Source: Aureimonas phyllosphaerae
GTDB lineage: Bacteria > Pseudomonadota > Alphaproteobacteria > Rhizobiales > Rhizobiaceae
Assembly: GCF_900113065.1 (NCBI RefSeq)
Contig: NZ_FOOA01000015.1
Span: forward strand, 48,295-112,294
Direction of reading: 5' to 3'
DNA: 64,000 nt
Part shown: piece by piece, positions 46,247-55,133 of the stretch
Numbering within the stretch: the first letter of the stretch is position 1
How the letters are laid out: the number at the start of each line of letters is the position of its first letter
Program-made: the position numbers and the translations under genes
Notes under the pieces: model-generated
The model's database searches: none
What the model saw: the letters and a program-made list of their open reading frames with translations, nothing else
Told to the model about the DNA's origin: nothing

Positions 46247-47304
46247 GCCAGCCCGACATCATCCTCGAAGCCGACGATGTCGTCGTCCGCTTTCCCGGCC
46301 CCGGTGCGGGGCCCCTCGGCCTCCGGCGGCGCAGCGTCCAGGCGGTGAACGGCGTCTCGCTTCAGGTCCGGCGCGGCGAGACGATCGGGATCGTGGGCGA
46401 ATCGGGATCGGGCAAGTCGACGCTCGGCCGCGCGCTTCTCGGGCTTGAGCCGATCTCGGGCGGCCACGTCCTGCTCGACGGGCTGGCGGTCTCGGACGGC
46501 CGGCGGGCCGACCTGAAGGCGCTGCGCCGGCGCACCGCCATGGTGTTCCAGGACCCCGCGAACTCGCTCAACCCACGCCTCACGGTCGGCGAGACGCTGG
46601 CCGAAGTCCTGCGCGTCCACGGCAAGGCGCCGCGTGGCGGAACGGATCCCCGCGTCGCCGAGCTTTTAGCGATGGTCGGCCTCGATCCGGCGCTGGCCAG
46701 CCGGCGTCCGGCCGCGCTCTCCGGCGGCCAGTGCCAGCGCGTCGGCATCGCACGGGCGCTGGCGGTCGAGCCCAGCCTCGTCATCGCCGACGAATGCGTC
46801 GCCGCGCTCGACGTCTCGATCCAGGGGCAGGTGATCAACCTCTTCCTCGACCTGAAAGAACGGATCGGCCTGACGCTGATCTTCATTGCGCACGATCTCG
46901 CCGTCGTGCGCCGCCTCTGCGACCGGGTTGCCGTGATGTATCTCGGCCGGATCGTCGAGGAGGGGCCAACCGAGAGTGTGTTCCGCGCGCCGCGCCATCC
47001 GTATACGGCGGCGCTCATCGCCTCGATCCCCGAGATCGACCCCAATATCGCGCTGCCGCTGGCGCCAATGGGCGGCGAGCCGCCGAGCCCGCTCGATCCC
47101 CCGCCCGGCTGCCCGTTCCATCCGCGCTGCACCTATGCCGAGGATCGCTGCCGCACCGGCCCGGCGCCCGCCCTGCGCCGCGCCGACGACCACGGCTGGG
47201 CCTGCATCCTCGAGCCCGGCACCCTCCCGGCGCCGGTCCGCGAACCGCCGACCTCCCCTCCCCCAACGACCCGCGAGGCTTTTCCATGTCCCGACCCCGC
47301 ATGA
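46243..47304 (+). CDS. Peptide-type ABC transporter ATP-binding protein (DppF family), system 2
   Basis: This 353-residue ATPase has Walker [10 protein letters not shown]. Its signature is LSGGQCQR, with Cys for the usual Arg, and Walker B is VIADECVAALD, with Cys for Pro. The oligo_HPY cysteine motif GCPFHPRCTYAEDRC is present near residue 290. The end overlaps the binding-protein gene by 19 bases if that starts at 47286. Confidence 0.92.
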   Translation: MSQPDIILEADDVVVRFPGPGAGPLGLRRRSVQAVNGVSLQVRRGETIGIVGESGSGKSTLGRALLGLEPISGGHVLLDGLAVSDGRRADLKALRRRTAMVFQDPANSLNPRLTVGETLAEVLRVHGKAPRGGTDPRVAELLAMVGLDPALASRRPAALSGGQCQRVGIARALAVEPSLVIADECVAALDVSIQGQVINLFLDLKERIGLTLIFIAHDLAVVRRLCDRVAVMYLGRIVEEGPTESVFRAPRHPYTAALIASIPEIDPNIALPLAPMGGEPPSPLDPPPGCPFHPRCTYAEDRCRTGPAPALRRADDHGWACILEPGTLPAPVREPPTSPPPTTREAFPCPDPA

Positions 47305-48800
47305 CCCGCCTTCTGGCCGCAACGGCGCTCGCCGCCCTGTCGCTCACCGCCTCGATCGCGGAGGCCGCCGGCGTCCTCACGATCGGACGGCGCGAGGACT
47401 CCACGACCTTCGATCCTATCGCCTCGGCCCAGAACGTCGACAACTGGGTCTATTCCAACGTCTTCGACGTGCTCGTGCGGGTCGACAAGACCGGCACCAA
47501 GCTGGAGCCGGGCCTTGCGGAAAGCTGGACCGTCTCGGACGACAAGCTGACCTACACGTTCAAGCTGCGGGATGCGAAGTTCTCGGACGGCTCGCCCGTC
47601 ACCGCCGAGGATGCGGCCTTCTCGCTCCTGCGCATCCGCGACGATCCGGCCTCGCTCTGGTCGTCGAGCTACTCGATCGTCGACACGGCGACGGCCAGCG
47701 ACCCGCGCACGCTCACCGTCAAGCTGAAGGAGCCCTCGGTTCCCTTCCTCGCCTCGCTGGCTCTGCCCAACGTCTCGGTCCTGCCGAAGGCCGTTGTGGA
47801 GGCCAAGGGCGAGGAGTTCGCATCCGCGCCGATCGGGTCCGGCGCCTTCTCGGTAAAGGAATGGGTCCGCGGCGACCGCGTGATCCTCGAGAGGAACCCG
47901 AACTACTGGGAGGCCGACAAGGTCAGCCTCGACGGCGTCGAGTGGATCTCGGTGCCCGACGACAACACGCGCATGCTGAACGTGCAGGCGGGACAGCTCG
48001 ACGCGGCGATCTTCGTGCCCTTCTCGCGCGTCGAGCAGCTGAAGCAGGACCCGCAGCTCAAGGTCTCGCTCGATACCTCGACCCGCGAGGACGCGCTGCT
48101 CATCAACCACGAGAAGGGCAAGCTCGGCGAGATCGCGGTGCGCCAGGCGCTGGACATGGCGATCGACAAGCAGGCGATCGTCGACGCCGTCACCTTCGGC
48201 ATCGGCGAGGTCGCCAATTCCTACATCCCGAAGGGTGCGCTCTACTACTACGCCGACAACCTGCGCCGCCCCTACGACCCGGAACGCGCCAAGGCGATGC
48301 TGGCGGAGGCGGGCGCTTCCGACCTTGCCCTCGACTACAACGTCAAGGCCGGCGACGAGGTGGACGAGCAGATCGCCGTCCTGATGCAGCAGCAGCTCTC
48401 GAAGGCGGGCGTCACCGTCAACATCAACAAGGTCGACGCCGCCTCGCAGTGGGACATGTTCATCAACGGCGATTTCGACGTGGCCGTCGGCTACTGGACC
48501 AACGACGTCCTCGATCCCGACCAGAAGACCACCTTCGTGCTCGGCCACGACACGAACATGAACTACATGACGCGCTACAATAACGACACGGTGAAAGATC
48601 TGGTCGCCAAGGCGCGCACCGAAGCCGACTCCGCCAAGCGCGAGGCGATGTATGTCGAGCTGCAGAAGATCGCCAAGGAGGAGGTCAACTGGATCGACCT
48701 CTACTACAGCCCCTACATCAACGTGACGCGCGCCAATATCGACGGCTTCTACCAGAACCCGCTCGGCCGCTTCTGGCTGGAGGACGTGCGCAAGAACTAG
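47286..48800 (+). CDS. Peptide-type ABC transporter substrate-binding protein (SBP_bac_5), system 2
   Basis: This 504-residue family-5 binding protein has a signal peptide (TRLLAATALAALSLTASIAEA). Motifs are REDSTTFDPIASAQNVDNWVYSNVFDVL, GLAESWTVSDDKLTYTFKLR and FSDGSPVTAEDAAFSLLRI. ATG at 47286 follows GCGAGG; ATG at 47301 would give a 4-base overlap with the ATPase gene and is the alternative. Last gene of the pip operon. Its ligand may be a short peptide or the plant-derived compound sensed by the LuxR solo. Confidence 0.9.
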   Translation: MSRPRMTRLLAATALAALSLTASIAEAAGVLTIGRREDSTTFDPIASAQNVDNWVYSNVFDVLVRVDKTGTKLEPGLAESWTVSDDKLTYTFKLRDAKFSDGSPVTAEDAAFSLLRIRDDPASLWSSSYSIVDTATASDPRTLTVKLKEPSVPFLASLALPNVSVLPKAVVEAKGEEFASAPIGSGAFSVKEWVRGDRVILERNPNYWEADKVSLDGVEWISVPDDNTRMLNVQAGQLDAAIFVPFSRVEQLKQDPQLKVSLDTSTREDALLINHEKGKLGEIAVRQALDMAIDKQAIVDAVTFGIGEVANSYIPKGALYYYADNLRRPYDPERAKAMLAEAGASDLALDYNVKAGDEVDEQIAVLMQQQLSKAGVTVNINKVDAASQWDMFINGDFDVAVGYWTNDVLDPDQKTTFVLGHDTNMNYMTRYNNDTVKDLVAKARTEADSAKREAMYVELQKIAKEEVNWIDLYYSPYINVTRANIDGFYQNPLGRFWLEDVRKN

Positions 48801-49087
48801 CGCCCGCAAGATCCCTCGCAAGCGGTCGGCCGAGCCCCCTGGCTTCGCCGGCCGCTCCGGCATGTCCGGCCGGCGGCGCACCGATCCGGCCTCGGCCCGC
48901 CGGTGCGAACGCGCGGAGTGCCGGGCGTCCGTCTATTTCCAAACGACCCGAGTGCCACACATCCTGCGAAGTGCGGCCCGCAAGGGCTCGCGCAGGCCTA
49001 CGCCCTCCCCCCACGCGCGCTGCGCTGCCGAGACGTCGCATCCGGCAGGTCGCGGCCGATCGCCGTCGCCCACCGAACGGACCACGC

Positions 49088-50197
49088 ATGCTCTTGTGGA
49101 TCGCGATCGCCGTCTGGCTCTACCTCACTCTGCGGGTGATCCGGCGCCTGCCGATCGGCCCGTGGCGCATCGCCCTCTCACTCGCGCTTCTCGCCCTGCT
49201 GCGCCACCACTGGCTGACTGATCTCGTCTGGGGCAGCATGTTCTCGCTCGAACTGCCGCGCCCGGTGGTGATCGCGGTGAACTGGCTGTTTGCCGGGGCC
49301 GTTCTCTTTGCGATCCTCCACGCGCTCGCCGACGTCCTCGCCCTCGCACTGTCGGCCTTCAGGCGCCGCATGGCGCGCGTTCCGGCCGGCGTCGGTGTGG
49401 CGCTCGCCGTCGCGGGCTTCGGCGTTTCCGGCTATGCCGTCTCCTCCGCCATCCGGGTGCCGGAGGTGAAGGAGATCGAGGTCGAGATCGCCGATCTTCC
49501 CCCCGCGTTCGACGGCTACCGCTTCGTCCACCTCACCGATCTCCATGTCAGCCGCCTCTTCGACGCACGCTGGGTCGAGGATCTCGTGCGGCGCGTCGAC
49601 GACCTGACGCCCGACATGATCGTGGTGTCGGGAGACGTGATCGACGGGACGCCGGAACGGCGCGTCGCCGACGTCGCCCTGCTGGCCGATCTCCGCGCGC
49701 CGGACGGCATCTTCTTCATCGCGGGCAACCACGAATATTACTTCGGGTTCGAGCGCTGGATGGAGCGTCTGGGCGCGCCGGGCTGGCGGTCCGTGGTGAA
49801 CCGGCACGAGGTGGTGGCGCGGGACGGCGCGCAGCTGGTGATCGCGGGGGTCGCCGACACGGTGGCGGACCGTTTCGGCCTGCCGGGTCCCGACCTCGGC
49901 ACCGCGCTCGGCGGGGCGCCGGATGCGCCCGTCATCCTTCTCCAGCACCGCCCGGAAGGGGCCGCGGCCAATGCCGCGGCCGGGGTCGACCTCCAGCTGT
50001 CCGGCCATACGCACGGCGGCATGATGATCGGCTTCGACCGGCTGGTCGCCAACGCCAACGAGGGGTTCGTCTCCGGCGTCTACCCGGTTGGCGACATGAC
50101 GCTCTACGTCAGCAACGGAACAGCCCTCTGGCCCGGCTTCGCCTATCGCCTGTTCGTGCCGCCCGAACTCACCCGCGTGACGCTGCGCGCCCGCTGA
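49088..50197 (+). CDS. Membrane-anchored metallophosphoesterase (YkuE/YaeI-like)
   Basis: This 369-residue protein has four N-terminal membrane helices (about residues 1-130), then a calcineurin-like phosphoesterase domain. Metal motifs are HLTDLHVSRLF (DxH), VVSGDVIDG (GDxxD), FIAGNHEYY (GNHE) and SGHTHGG (GHTH). All ligands are intact. The ATG at 49088 begins the first helix; the open frame upstream is rejected. Homologues hydrolyse lipid-linked phosphates such as UDP-diacylglucosamine, but the substrate here is unknown. Monocistronic. Confidence 0.9.
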   Translation: MLLWIAIAVWLYLTLRVIRRLPIGPWRIALSLALLALLRHHWLTDLVWGSMFSLELPRPVVIAVNWLFAGAVLFAILHALADVLALALSAFRRRMARVPAGVGVALAVAGFGVSGYAVSSAIRVPEVKEIEVEIADLPPAFDGYRFVHLTDLHVSRLFDARWVEDLVRRVDDLTPDMIVVSGDVIDGTPERRVADVALLADLRAPDGIFFIAGNHEYYFGFERWMERLGAPGWRSVVNRHEVVARDGAQLVIAGVADTVADRFGLPGPDLGTALGGAPDAPVILLQHRPEGAAANAAAGVDLQLSGHTHGGMMIGFDRLVANANEGFVSGVYPVGDMTLYVSNGTALWPGFAYRLFVPPELTRVTLRAR

Positions 50198-50357
50198 GCG
50201 CCCCGACCCGATACCGCTGGCAACCCGGCCTCCCGGCGTCAGCCAACGACTTCGATCCGTACCGCGCCTTGCGCACCCGCCCGCACGGCCGACTTTCAAG
50301 AAGACCCTGGCGACCTTCCGCCGGCGGTGCGCAGACCAGATCGAAGGCGAGAACCCG

Positions 50358-51233
50358 ATGACCGACGACGATGCGAACCGCCTGACCCCCGCCGCCTCCG
50401 CCGAGGACCTCAACGAGGGCGAGCAGCGGGCCGTCGACCATCAGAGCCGCCCGAGCGCGGCGCTGATCCACGAGACGATCCGGGTCGAGGGCGAGCGGGA
50501 GCTCGAGCGCAGCGGCTTCGCGCTGATGATGTCGGGCCTTGCGGCCGGCCTGTCGATCGGCTTCTCGGTCGTGGTGCCGGCGATCCTGATCGTGGCGCTG
50601 CCGGAAGCGCCGTGGAAGCATCTCCTGACCTCGCTCGGCTACACCGTCGGCTTCCTGATCGTGGTGCTCGGACGCCAGCAGCTCTTCACCGAGAACACGC
50701 TGACGCCCGTCCTGCCCATGCTGCGTGCGCCGAGCTGGCGGCGGGCCGGCCTCGTGCTGCGGCTCTGGCTGATCGTCCTACTCTCGAACGTCGCGGCCAC
50801 CTGGATATTCTCGGCGGTCCTCGCGCACACGCCCGTCTTCGAGCCGGAGATCAAACAGGCGCTGGCCGCCTTCTCGCAGTCCACGATGGCGTCGCCCTTC
50901 TGGACGATGCTGCTGAAGGCGGTGTTCGCCGGCTGGCTGATCGCGCTGATGGTGTGGCTGATGCCGGCCTCGGGCGATTCCAAGCCCTTCGTCATCATCA
51001 TCGTGACCTATGTCGTGGCCGTCGGTCACTTCGCCCATATCATCGCGGGGTCGGTCGAGGCGTCGTATCTCGTCCAGATCGGCGAGGCGACGCTGCGCGA
51101 CTACGTCCTCACCTTCTTCGTGCCGACGCTCCTCGGCAACATGCTGGGCGGCATCGCGCTCGTCGCCTGCTTCAACTTCGGGCAGGTGGCGCCGGAACTG
51201 CAGGGGTCCGACCGGCGGCTCCCGCGGGACTGA
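50358..51233 (+). CDS. Formate/nitrite transporter family channel (YfdC-like)
   Basis: This 291-residue protein has a charged N-terminal cytoplasmic extension of about 55 residues. The FNT channel core of six helices follows, with LGRQQLFTENTLTPVLP and the late VGHFAHIIAGSVEA loop carrying the conserved His. The long N-terminus resembles E. coli YfdC rather than FocA or NirC. Substrate is a small anion, not identified. It is convergent with a small membrane-protein gene only 9 bases away. Confidence 0.88.
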   Translation: MTDDDANRLTPAASAEDLNEGEQRAVDHQSRPSAALIHETIRVEGERELERSGFALMMSGLAAGLSIGFSVVVPAILIVALPEAPWKHLLTSLGYTVGFLIVVLGRQQLFTENTLTPVLPMLRAPSWRRAGLVLRLWLIVLLSNVAATWIFSAVLAHTPVFEPEIKQALAAFSQSTMASPFWTMLLKAVFAGWLIALMVWLMPASGDSKPFVIIIVTYVVAVGHFAHIIAGSVEASYLVQIGEATLRDYVLTFFVPTLLGNMLGGIALVACFNFGQVAPELQGSDRRLPRD

Positions 51234-51242
51234 GCGGCGGCC

Positions 51243-51713
51243 TCAGGCGACCGCTCGCGCGGGCGACAAGCGGTGTCGACCGGTGAGGCGGGCGAAGATT
51301 GCGCCGCCGATCAGCCCGGTCGACGAGAGCGCCAGGAGGCCCTCGGTCGTGCGGGCGGCCGCGACCAGCGTCGGCATCGGCGTGAAGACACCCATCACTT
51401 CGAAGGCCGTCCACAGCGACACGGCGCCCGCCACCGCATGGATCAGCCCCCTTGCGATCGGGAAGGCATGCGACACCAGCGAGGCGGCAGCGAGGCCCGG
51501 CAGAAACGCGGCGGCCGTGATTGCGGCCATCACCGGCCCGAAGAAGGCGATGTCCTGAAGCGTGGTGAGCGCGCGGATCGAGGGCGTCACGGGGGCGCCG
51601 AGCGCCGTGAGCGCGGACAGGTTGAACTGCGTCTGGACGATGCTGGCCGCGATCGCCGTCGCCAGCACCGCGAGCAGGAAGGCGAATGCGAGACGCCCGG
51701 CGGTTGCGATCAT
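51243..51713 (-). CDS. Small integral membrane protein, unknown function
   Basis: This 156-residue protein has four hydrophobic segments (about residues 7-27, 53-76, 87-110 and 120-142). I do not recognise a family. The codon pattern is consistent with a real gene, and it lies divergent from the PQQ-dependent dehydrogenase gene. Confidence 0.65.
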   Translation of the reverse strand: MIATAGRLAFAFLLAVLATAIAASIVQTQFNLSALTALGAPVTPSIRALTTLQDIAFFGPVMAAITAAAFLPGLAAASLVSHAFPIARGLIHAVAGAVSLWTAFEVMGVFTPMPTLVAAARTTEGLLALSSTGLIGGAIFARLTGRHRLSPARAVA

Positions 51714-51793
51714 CGTTCACCATTCCTTGTGCCGCGGCGTCGCCAGTCGTTTCGCGCCTATCTTCCCGTCGAGATAGGAGCGAGATCGCCGAT

Positions 51794-52957
51794 ATGAACC
51801 CGAACATCGACATGCCCTCGGCCTCCCGACGCCGTCGTCTGGCTGCGGGTCTCCTTGCCATCGGGTTCCTCGCAGGCCTTCCCGAGGGTGCCGTTGCCGA
51901 GCCCGCGCGCGTCGATCCCGCGCGCTACCGCATCGTCGCCGAGGTCGAGGGGCTGGAGCGTCCCTGGTCGCTCGCCTTCCTGCCCGACGGGCGGCGCCTC
52001 GTTACCGAGGCGGTGGGGCGGCTTCGCATCGTCGGCGCGGACGGGACGCTCGATCCCGAGCCGGTACGCGGCCTTCCCCCGATCTACACGGCCGGCCAGG
52101 GCGGGCTGATGGACGTGGCGGTGGACCCGGACTTCGGCGAGACGGGCCGGATCTTCCTGAGCTTCCTTCATGGCGACGCGAGCGCCAACAACGTGCGGCT
52201 CGTCAGCGCCCGCCTTGGCGACGGCGTGCTGGACAACCTGCGCGTCCTCTTCACCGCGACACCGAAATCGGGCGACTCCAACCACGGAAGCCGCATCGCC
52301 TTCCTGCCGGACGGCACGCTGGCACTTTCGCTCGGCGACGGGTTCGACCGGCGCGAGGAGGCGCAGAACCCCGCCAACACGCTCGGCAAGATCGTGCGGC
52401 TCAACCGCGACGGATCGATCCCGCCGGACAATCCGTTCGTGGGCCAGGGCAGCGCCGCACCCGAGATCCTCACCCTCGGCCATCGCAACGTCCAGGGCAT
52501 CGCGCTCGACCCAGCCGACGGCGCGCTGCTGATTGCCGAACACGGGCCGCGCGGCGGCGACGAGCTCAACCGCCTCGTGCCGGGCGGCAACTACGGCTGG
52601 CCGCTCGCCTCGCGTGGCCTCGACTACACGTTCGCGCGCGTCACGCCCTTCGCCGCGCTGCCGGGCTTCGAGGCGCCGCTCCTCGAATGGACGCCCTCGA
52701 TCGCGCCGTCGGGGCTTGCGGTCTACGAGGGCACCTTGTTTCCCGAATGGCGCGGCGCGCTGCTGGTGCCCGCGCTGGTGGAAAAGGCGGTGCGCCTCGT
52801 CCGGCGCGACGGCCAACGCATCACCGGGCAGGCGTTGCTGCTCGCCGAACTCGAGACCCGCATCCGCGACGTCCGGTCCGCGCCCGACGGGTCCATCCAG
52901 GTGCTGACCGACGGAACGCCCGGACGCCTCCTCCGCCTCGTGCCGCCATCCCCCTGA
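51794..52957 (+). CDS. PQQ-dependent aldose sugar dehydrogenase (soluble, periplasmic)
   Basis: This 387-residue protein has a signal peptide (RRRLAAGLLAIGFLAGLPEGAVAE) and the GSDH beta-propeller. Family signatures are ERPWSLAFLPDGR, GGLMDVAVDPDF, SNHGSRIAFLPDGTLALSLGD, ILTLGHRNVQGIALDP, HGPRGGDELNRLVPGGNYGWP and EWTPSIAPSG. Members bind PQQ and calcium and oxidise aldoses in the periplasm (E. coli YliI/Asd). It is convergent with the pqq operon, so enzyme and cofactor genes are side by side. Confidence 0.92.
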   Translation: MNPNIDMPSASRRRRLAAGLLAIGFLAGLPEGAVAEPARVDPARYRIVAEVEGLERPWSLAFLPDGRRLVTEAVGRLRIVGADGTLDPEPVRGLPPIYTAGQGGLMDVAVDPDFGETGRIFLSFLHGDASANNVRLVSARLGDGVLDNLRVLFTATPKSGDSNHGSRIAFLPDGTLALSLGDGFDRREEAQNPANTLGKIVRLNRDGSIPPDNPFVGQGSAAPEILTLGHRNVQGIALDPADGALLIAEHGPRGGDELNRLVPGGNYGWPLASRGLDYTFARVTPFAALPGFEAPLLEWTPSIAPSGLAVYEGTLFPEWRGALLVPALVEKAVRLVRRDGQRITGQALLLAELETRIRDVRSAPDGSIQVLTDGTPGRLLRLVPPSP

Positions 52958-52981
52958 TGCCGCGGGCCGCGGCCAGGCGTT

Positions 52982-54091
52982 TCAGGCCGGCTCCCTCGCC
53001 GCTCCGATCCGGCGATAGCGAAACGGCGGCGCCTCGCCTTGCGCTTCGTCTCGCGCGATGGCGTTGATCCGATCGTTCAGGGGCGACAAAGAGCAGGCGG
53101 GGTCGGTGGCGGCGGCGTCGCCCGCCAGCATCATCGCCTGGCAGCGGCAACCGCCGAAATCGATCTCCCGCCGATCGCAGCTTCGGCAGGGTTCCTTCAT
53201 CCAGGCCGTCCCGCGATAGGCCTCGAAGGCGGGCGAGCGCGCCCAGATGTCGGCGAGCGGAACCCGTGCCGCGTTGTCGAAGACGAGATGCGGGATCGAC
53301 GCCGCGCCATGGCAGGGCATCGCGGTGCCGTCGGGGGTGATCATGAACGCGTCGCGCGCCCATCCGCCCATGCAGGCCTTGGGATAGCGCGCATAGTAGT
53401 CCGGCGCGACGAAATCGATCGCAAGGACGCCGCGCAGGCGCTCGCGCGCCGCTTCCACTACAGCGATCTGGCGCTCCAGCGCGGCGCGCGAGGGCATCAG
53501 CGTCGCGCGGTTGAGGAGCGCCCAGCCGTAATACTGGACATTGGCGATCTCCAGACGTTCCGCGCCGAGCTCCAGGGCAAGCTCGATGAAGAGCTCCACC
53601 TCGTCGATGTTGTGCCGGTGGATCGGCGCATTCACCGTGAGCGGCAGGCCGGCGTCGCGCACGGCGCGCGCGGCGGCGAGCTTGCGCTCGTGCGCGCCCT
53701 TCAGCCGGCCGATCAGCTCGGTGGTCTCGGGCCGCGCGCCCTGGAACGAGATCTGGACGTGGTCGAGGCCGGCCGCCCGGAGCGTCTCGACGAGCGGCGC
53801 ATCGACGCCGACGCCCGCCGTGATCAGGTTGGTATAGACCCCTCGTGCGGCGAGCGTCTCGATCAGCGTCGGCAGGTCGCGCCTGAGGGTCGGCTCGCCG
53901 CCCGACAGATGCACCTGCAGGATGCCGAGATCGGCGGCCTGCCGGAAGATCGAGACCCAGTCGTCGGTGCCCAGTTCGCGGTCGGCCTTGAGCAGTTCGA
54001 GCGGATTGGAGCAATAGGCGCACTGCAGGGTACAGCGGTGGGTGAGTTCGGCGAGGATGCCGATCGGAAGTCCGGGTCCGGCGAGGCTCAC
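52982..54091 (-). CDS. pqqE: PqqA peptide cyclase (radical SAM, PqqE)
   Basis: This 369-residue radical SAM/SPASM enzyme has the [4Fe-4S] motif CTLQCAYC (about residues 19-26). SPASM cysteines lie in CMGGW, PCHGA, CRSCDRREIDFGGCRC and ACSLS. It cross-links the Glu and Tyr of PqqA. The GTG at 54091 overlaps the pqqD stop (GTGA). The long upstream extension of the frame is pqqD shadow. Confidence 0.96.
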   Translation of the reverse strand: MSLAGPGLPIGILAELTHRCTLQCAYCSNPLELLKADRELGTDDWVSIFRQAADLGILQVHLSGGEPTLRRDLPTLIETLAARGVYTNLITAGVGVDAPLVETLRAAGLDHVQISFQGARPETTELIGRLKGAHERKLAAARAVRDAGLPLTVNAPIHRHNIDEVELFIELALELGAERLEIANVQYYGWALLNRATLMPSRAALERQIAVVEAARERLRGVLAIDFVAPDYYARYPKACMGGWARDAFMITPDGTAMPCHGAASIPHLVFDNAARVPLADIWARSPAFEAYRGTAWMKEPCRSCDRREIDFGGCRCQAMMLAGDAAATDPACSLSPLNDRINAIARDEAQGEAPPFRYRRIGAAREPA

Positions 54092-54381
54092 AGGCGCACC
54101 ACCATGCGGTCGCTCCAGTCCTGGAGGAAGGCGAGGACGTCGGCGCGCACCTCGGTCTCGTCCGCTCCGTATTCGCGTGCGAGGTCGCGGGCGATCTCGG
54201 CAACCCTCGCGCGTCCGTCGCAGCGTCGCAGGATCGCGAGGCTGATCTCGTCGGGCCAGAGCACCTTTTCCGGCGAAAGAAGCGCCCAGGCGCCCCGGTG
54301 CGGGTCGAAATGCATGCGAACGTGGCGCGGCAGGACGGGCTGGGAGGCCTCGACCGCCATCGGTCTCCGGCGGGCCGTCAC
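54088..54381 (-). CDS. pqqD: PqqA-binding chaperone PqqD
   Basis: This protein of about 97 residues has the RRE-type wHTH fold and the PqqD consensus LPRHVRMHFDPHRGAWALLSPEKVLWPDEI. It presents PqqA to PqqE. The GTG at 54381 gives a 4-base overlap with pqqC; an ATG 7 codons later (54360) is the alternative. Confidence 0.93.
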   Translation of the reverse strand: MTARRRPMAVEASQPVLPRHVRMHFDPHRGAWALLSPEKVLWPDEISLAILRRCDGRARVAEIARDLAREYGADETEVRADVLAFLQDWSDRMVVRL

Positions 54382-55133
54382 GAGGCCGCCTCCGGCACGA
54401 ACGCGCCGGGGGGCACGTGGCCCGGCTCGACATAGCTGAAATGCAGCGCGTCCAGCATGGTCCACAAGATCTCGCACTTGGCGATCAGCGCATCGACCAC
54501 CAGCTGCTGCGTTTCGATCGAGCGGGCGTGCTCGCGCACATGGGCGAGGGCGACGTCGACGTCGCGCGGGGCCTGCGTCAGGCGCGGCGTGAAATAGCCG
54601 AGCGTGTCCTCGTCGATATAGGGGTAGCGCTGGAGGATCGCGGCGACGCGCTCGCCGATCACCTGCGGCGAGAACATCTCGGTCAGCGACGAGGCGATGG
54701 CCTCGAGAAGCGTGCGCTTCTCGACGAAGGTCAGATAGGCGCCGACGCTGAAGCGCGTGGCCGGCAGGGCGAGACGCTGCGAGGCGACGATGGCGGCGTC
54801 GAGCCCGAGGCCGGTGGCCAGCCGCATCCAGCGTTCGATGCCGCCGGGCGAGGCACCGTCGCCGTCGTGGTCGAGGATGCGCTCGCGCCAGACGAGCCGC
54901 AGCGACCGGTCCTCGATCCGCGACAGGATGATGGCGTCCTTTCTCGGGATCGCCGCCTGGTAGCAGTAGCGGTTCAGGGCCCAGGCCTGCATCTGGCCGC
55001 GCGTCAGGCGGCCCTCCACCATCAGGCGGTGGAACGGGTGGCGGATGTGGTAGCGCTCGCTCCCCACCTGCCGCAGCACGTCTTCGAGTTCGCTGGCCGA
55101 GAGCGTGCGGTCGAGCCGGAAGTCCGGGGTCAC
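54378..55133 (-). CDS. pqqC: Pyrroloquinoline-quinone synthase PqqC
   Basis: This 251-residue all-alpha oxidase has the PqqC signatures RYHIRHPFHRLMVEGRLTRGQMQAWALNRYCYQ and ILDHDGDGASPGGIERWMRL. It carries out the final eight-electron oxidation and ring closure to PQQ. GTG at 55133 overlaps the pqqB stop. Normal length. Confidence 0.96.
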   Translation of the reverse strand: MTPDFRLDRTLSASELEDVLRQVGSERYHIRHPFHRLMVEGRLTRGQMQAWALNRYCYQAAIPRKDAIILSRIEDRSLRLVWRERILDHDGDGASPGGIERWMRLATGLGLDAAIVASQRLALPATRFSVGAYLTFVEKRTLLEAIASSLTEMFSPQVIGERVAAILQRYPYIDEDTLGYFTPRLTQAPRDVDVALAHVREHARSIETQQLVVDALIAKCEILWTMLDALHFSYVEPGHVPPGAFVPEAAS

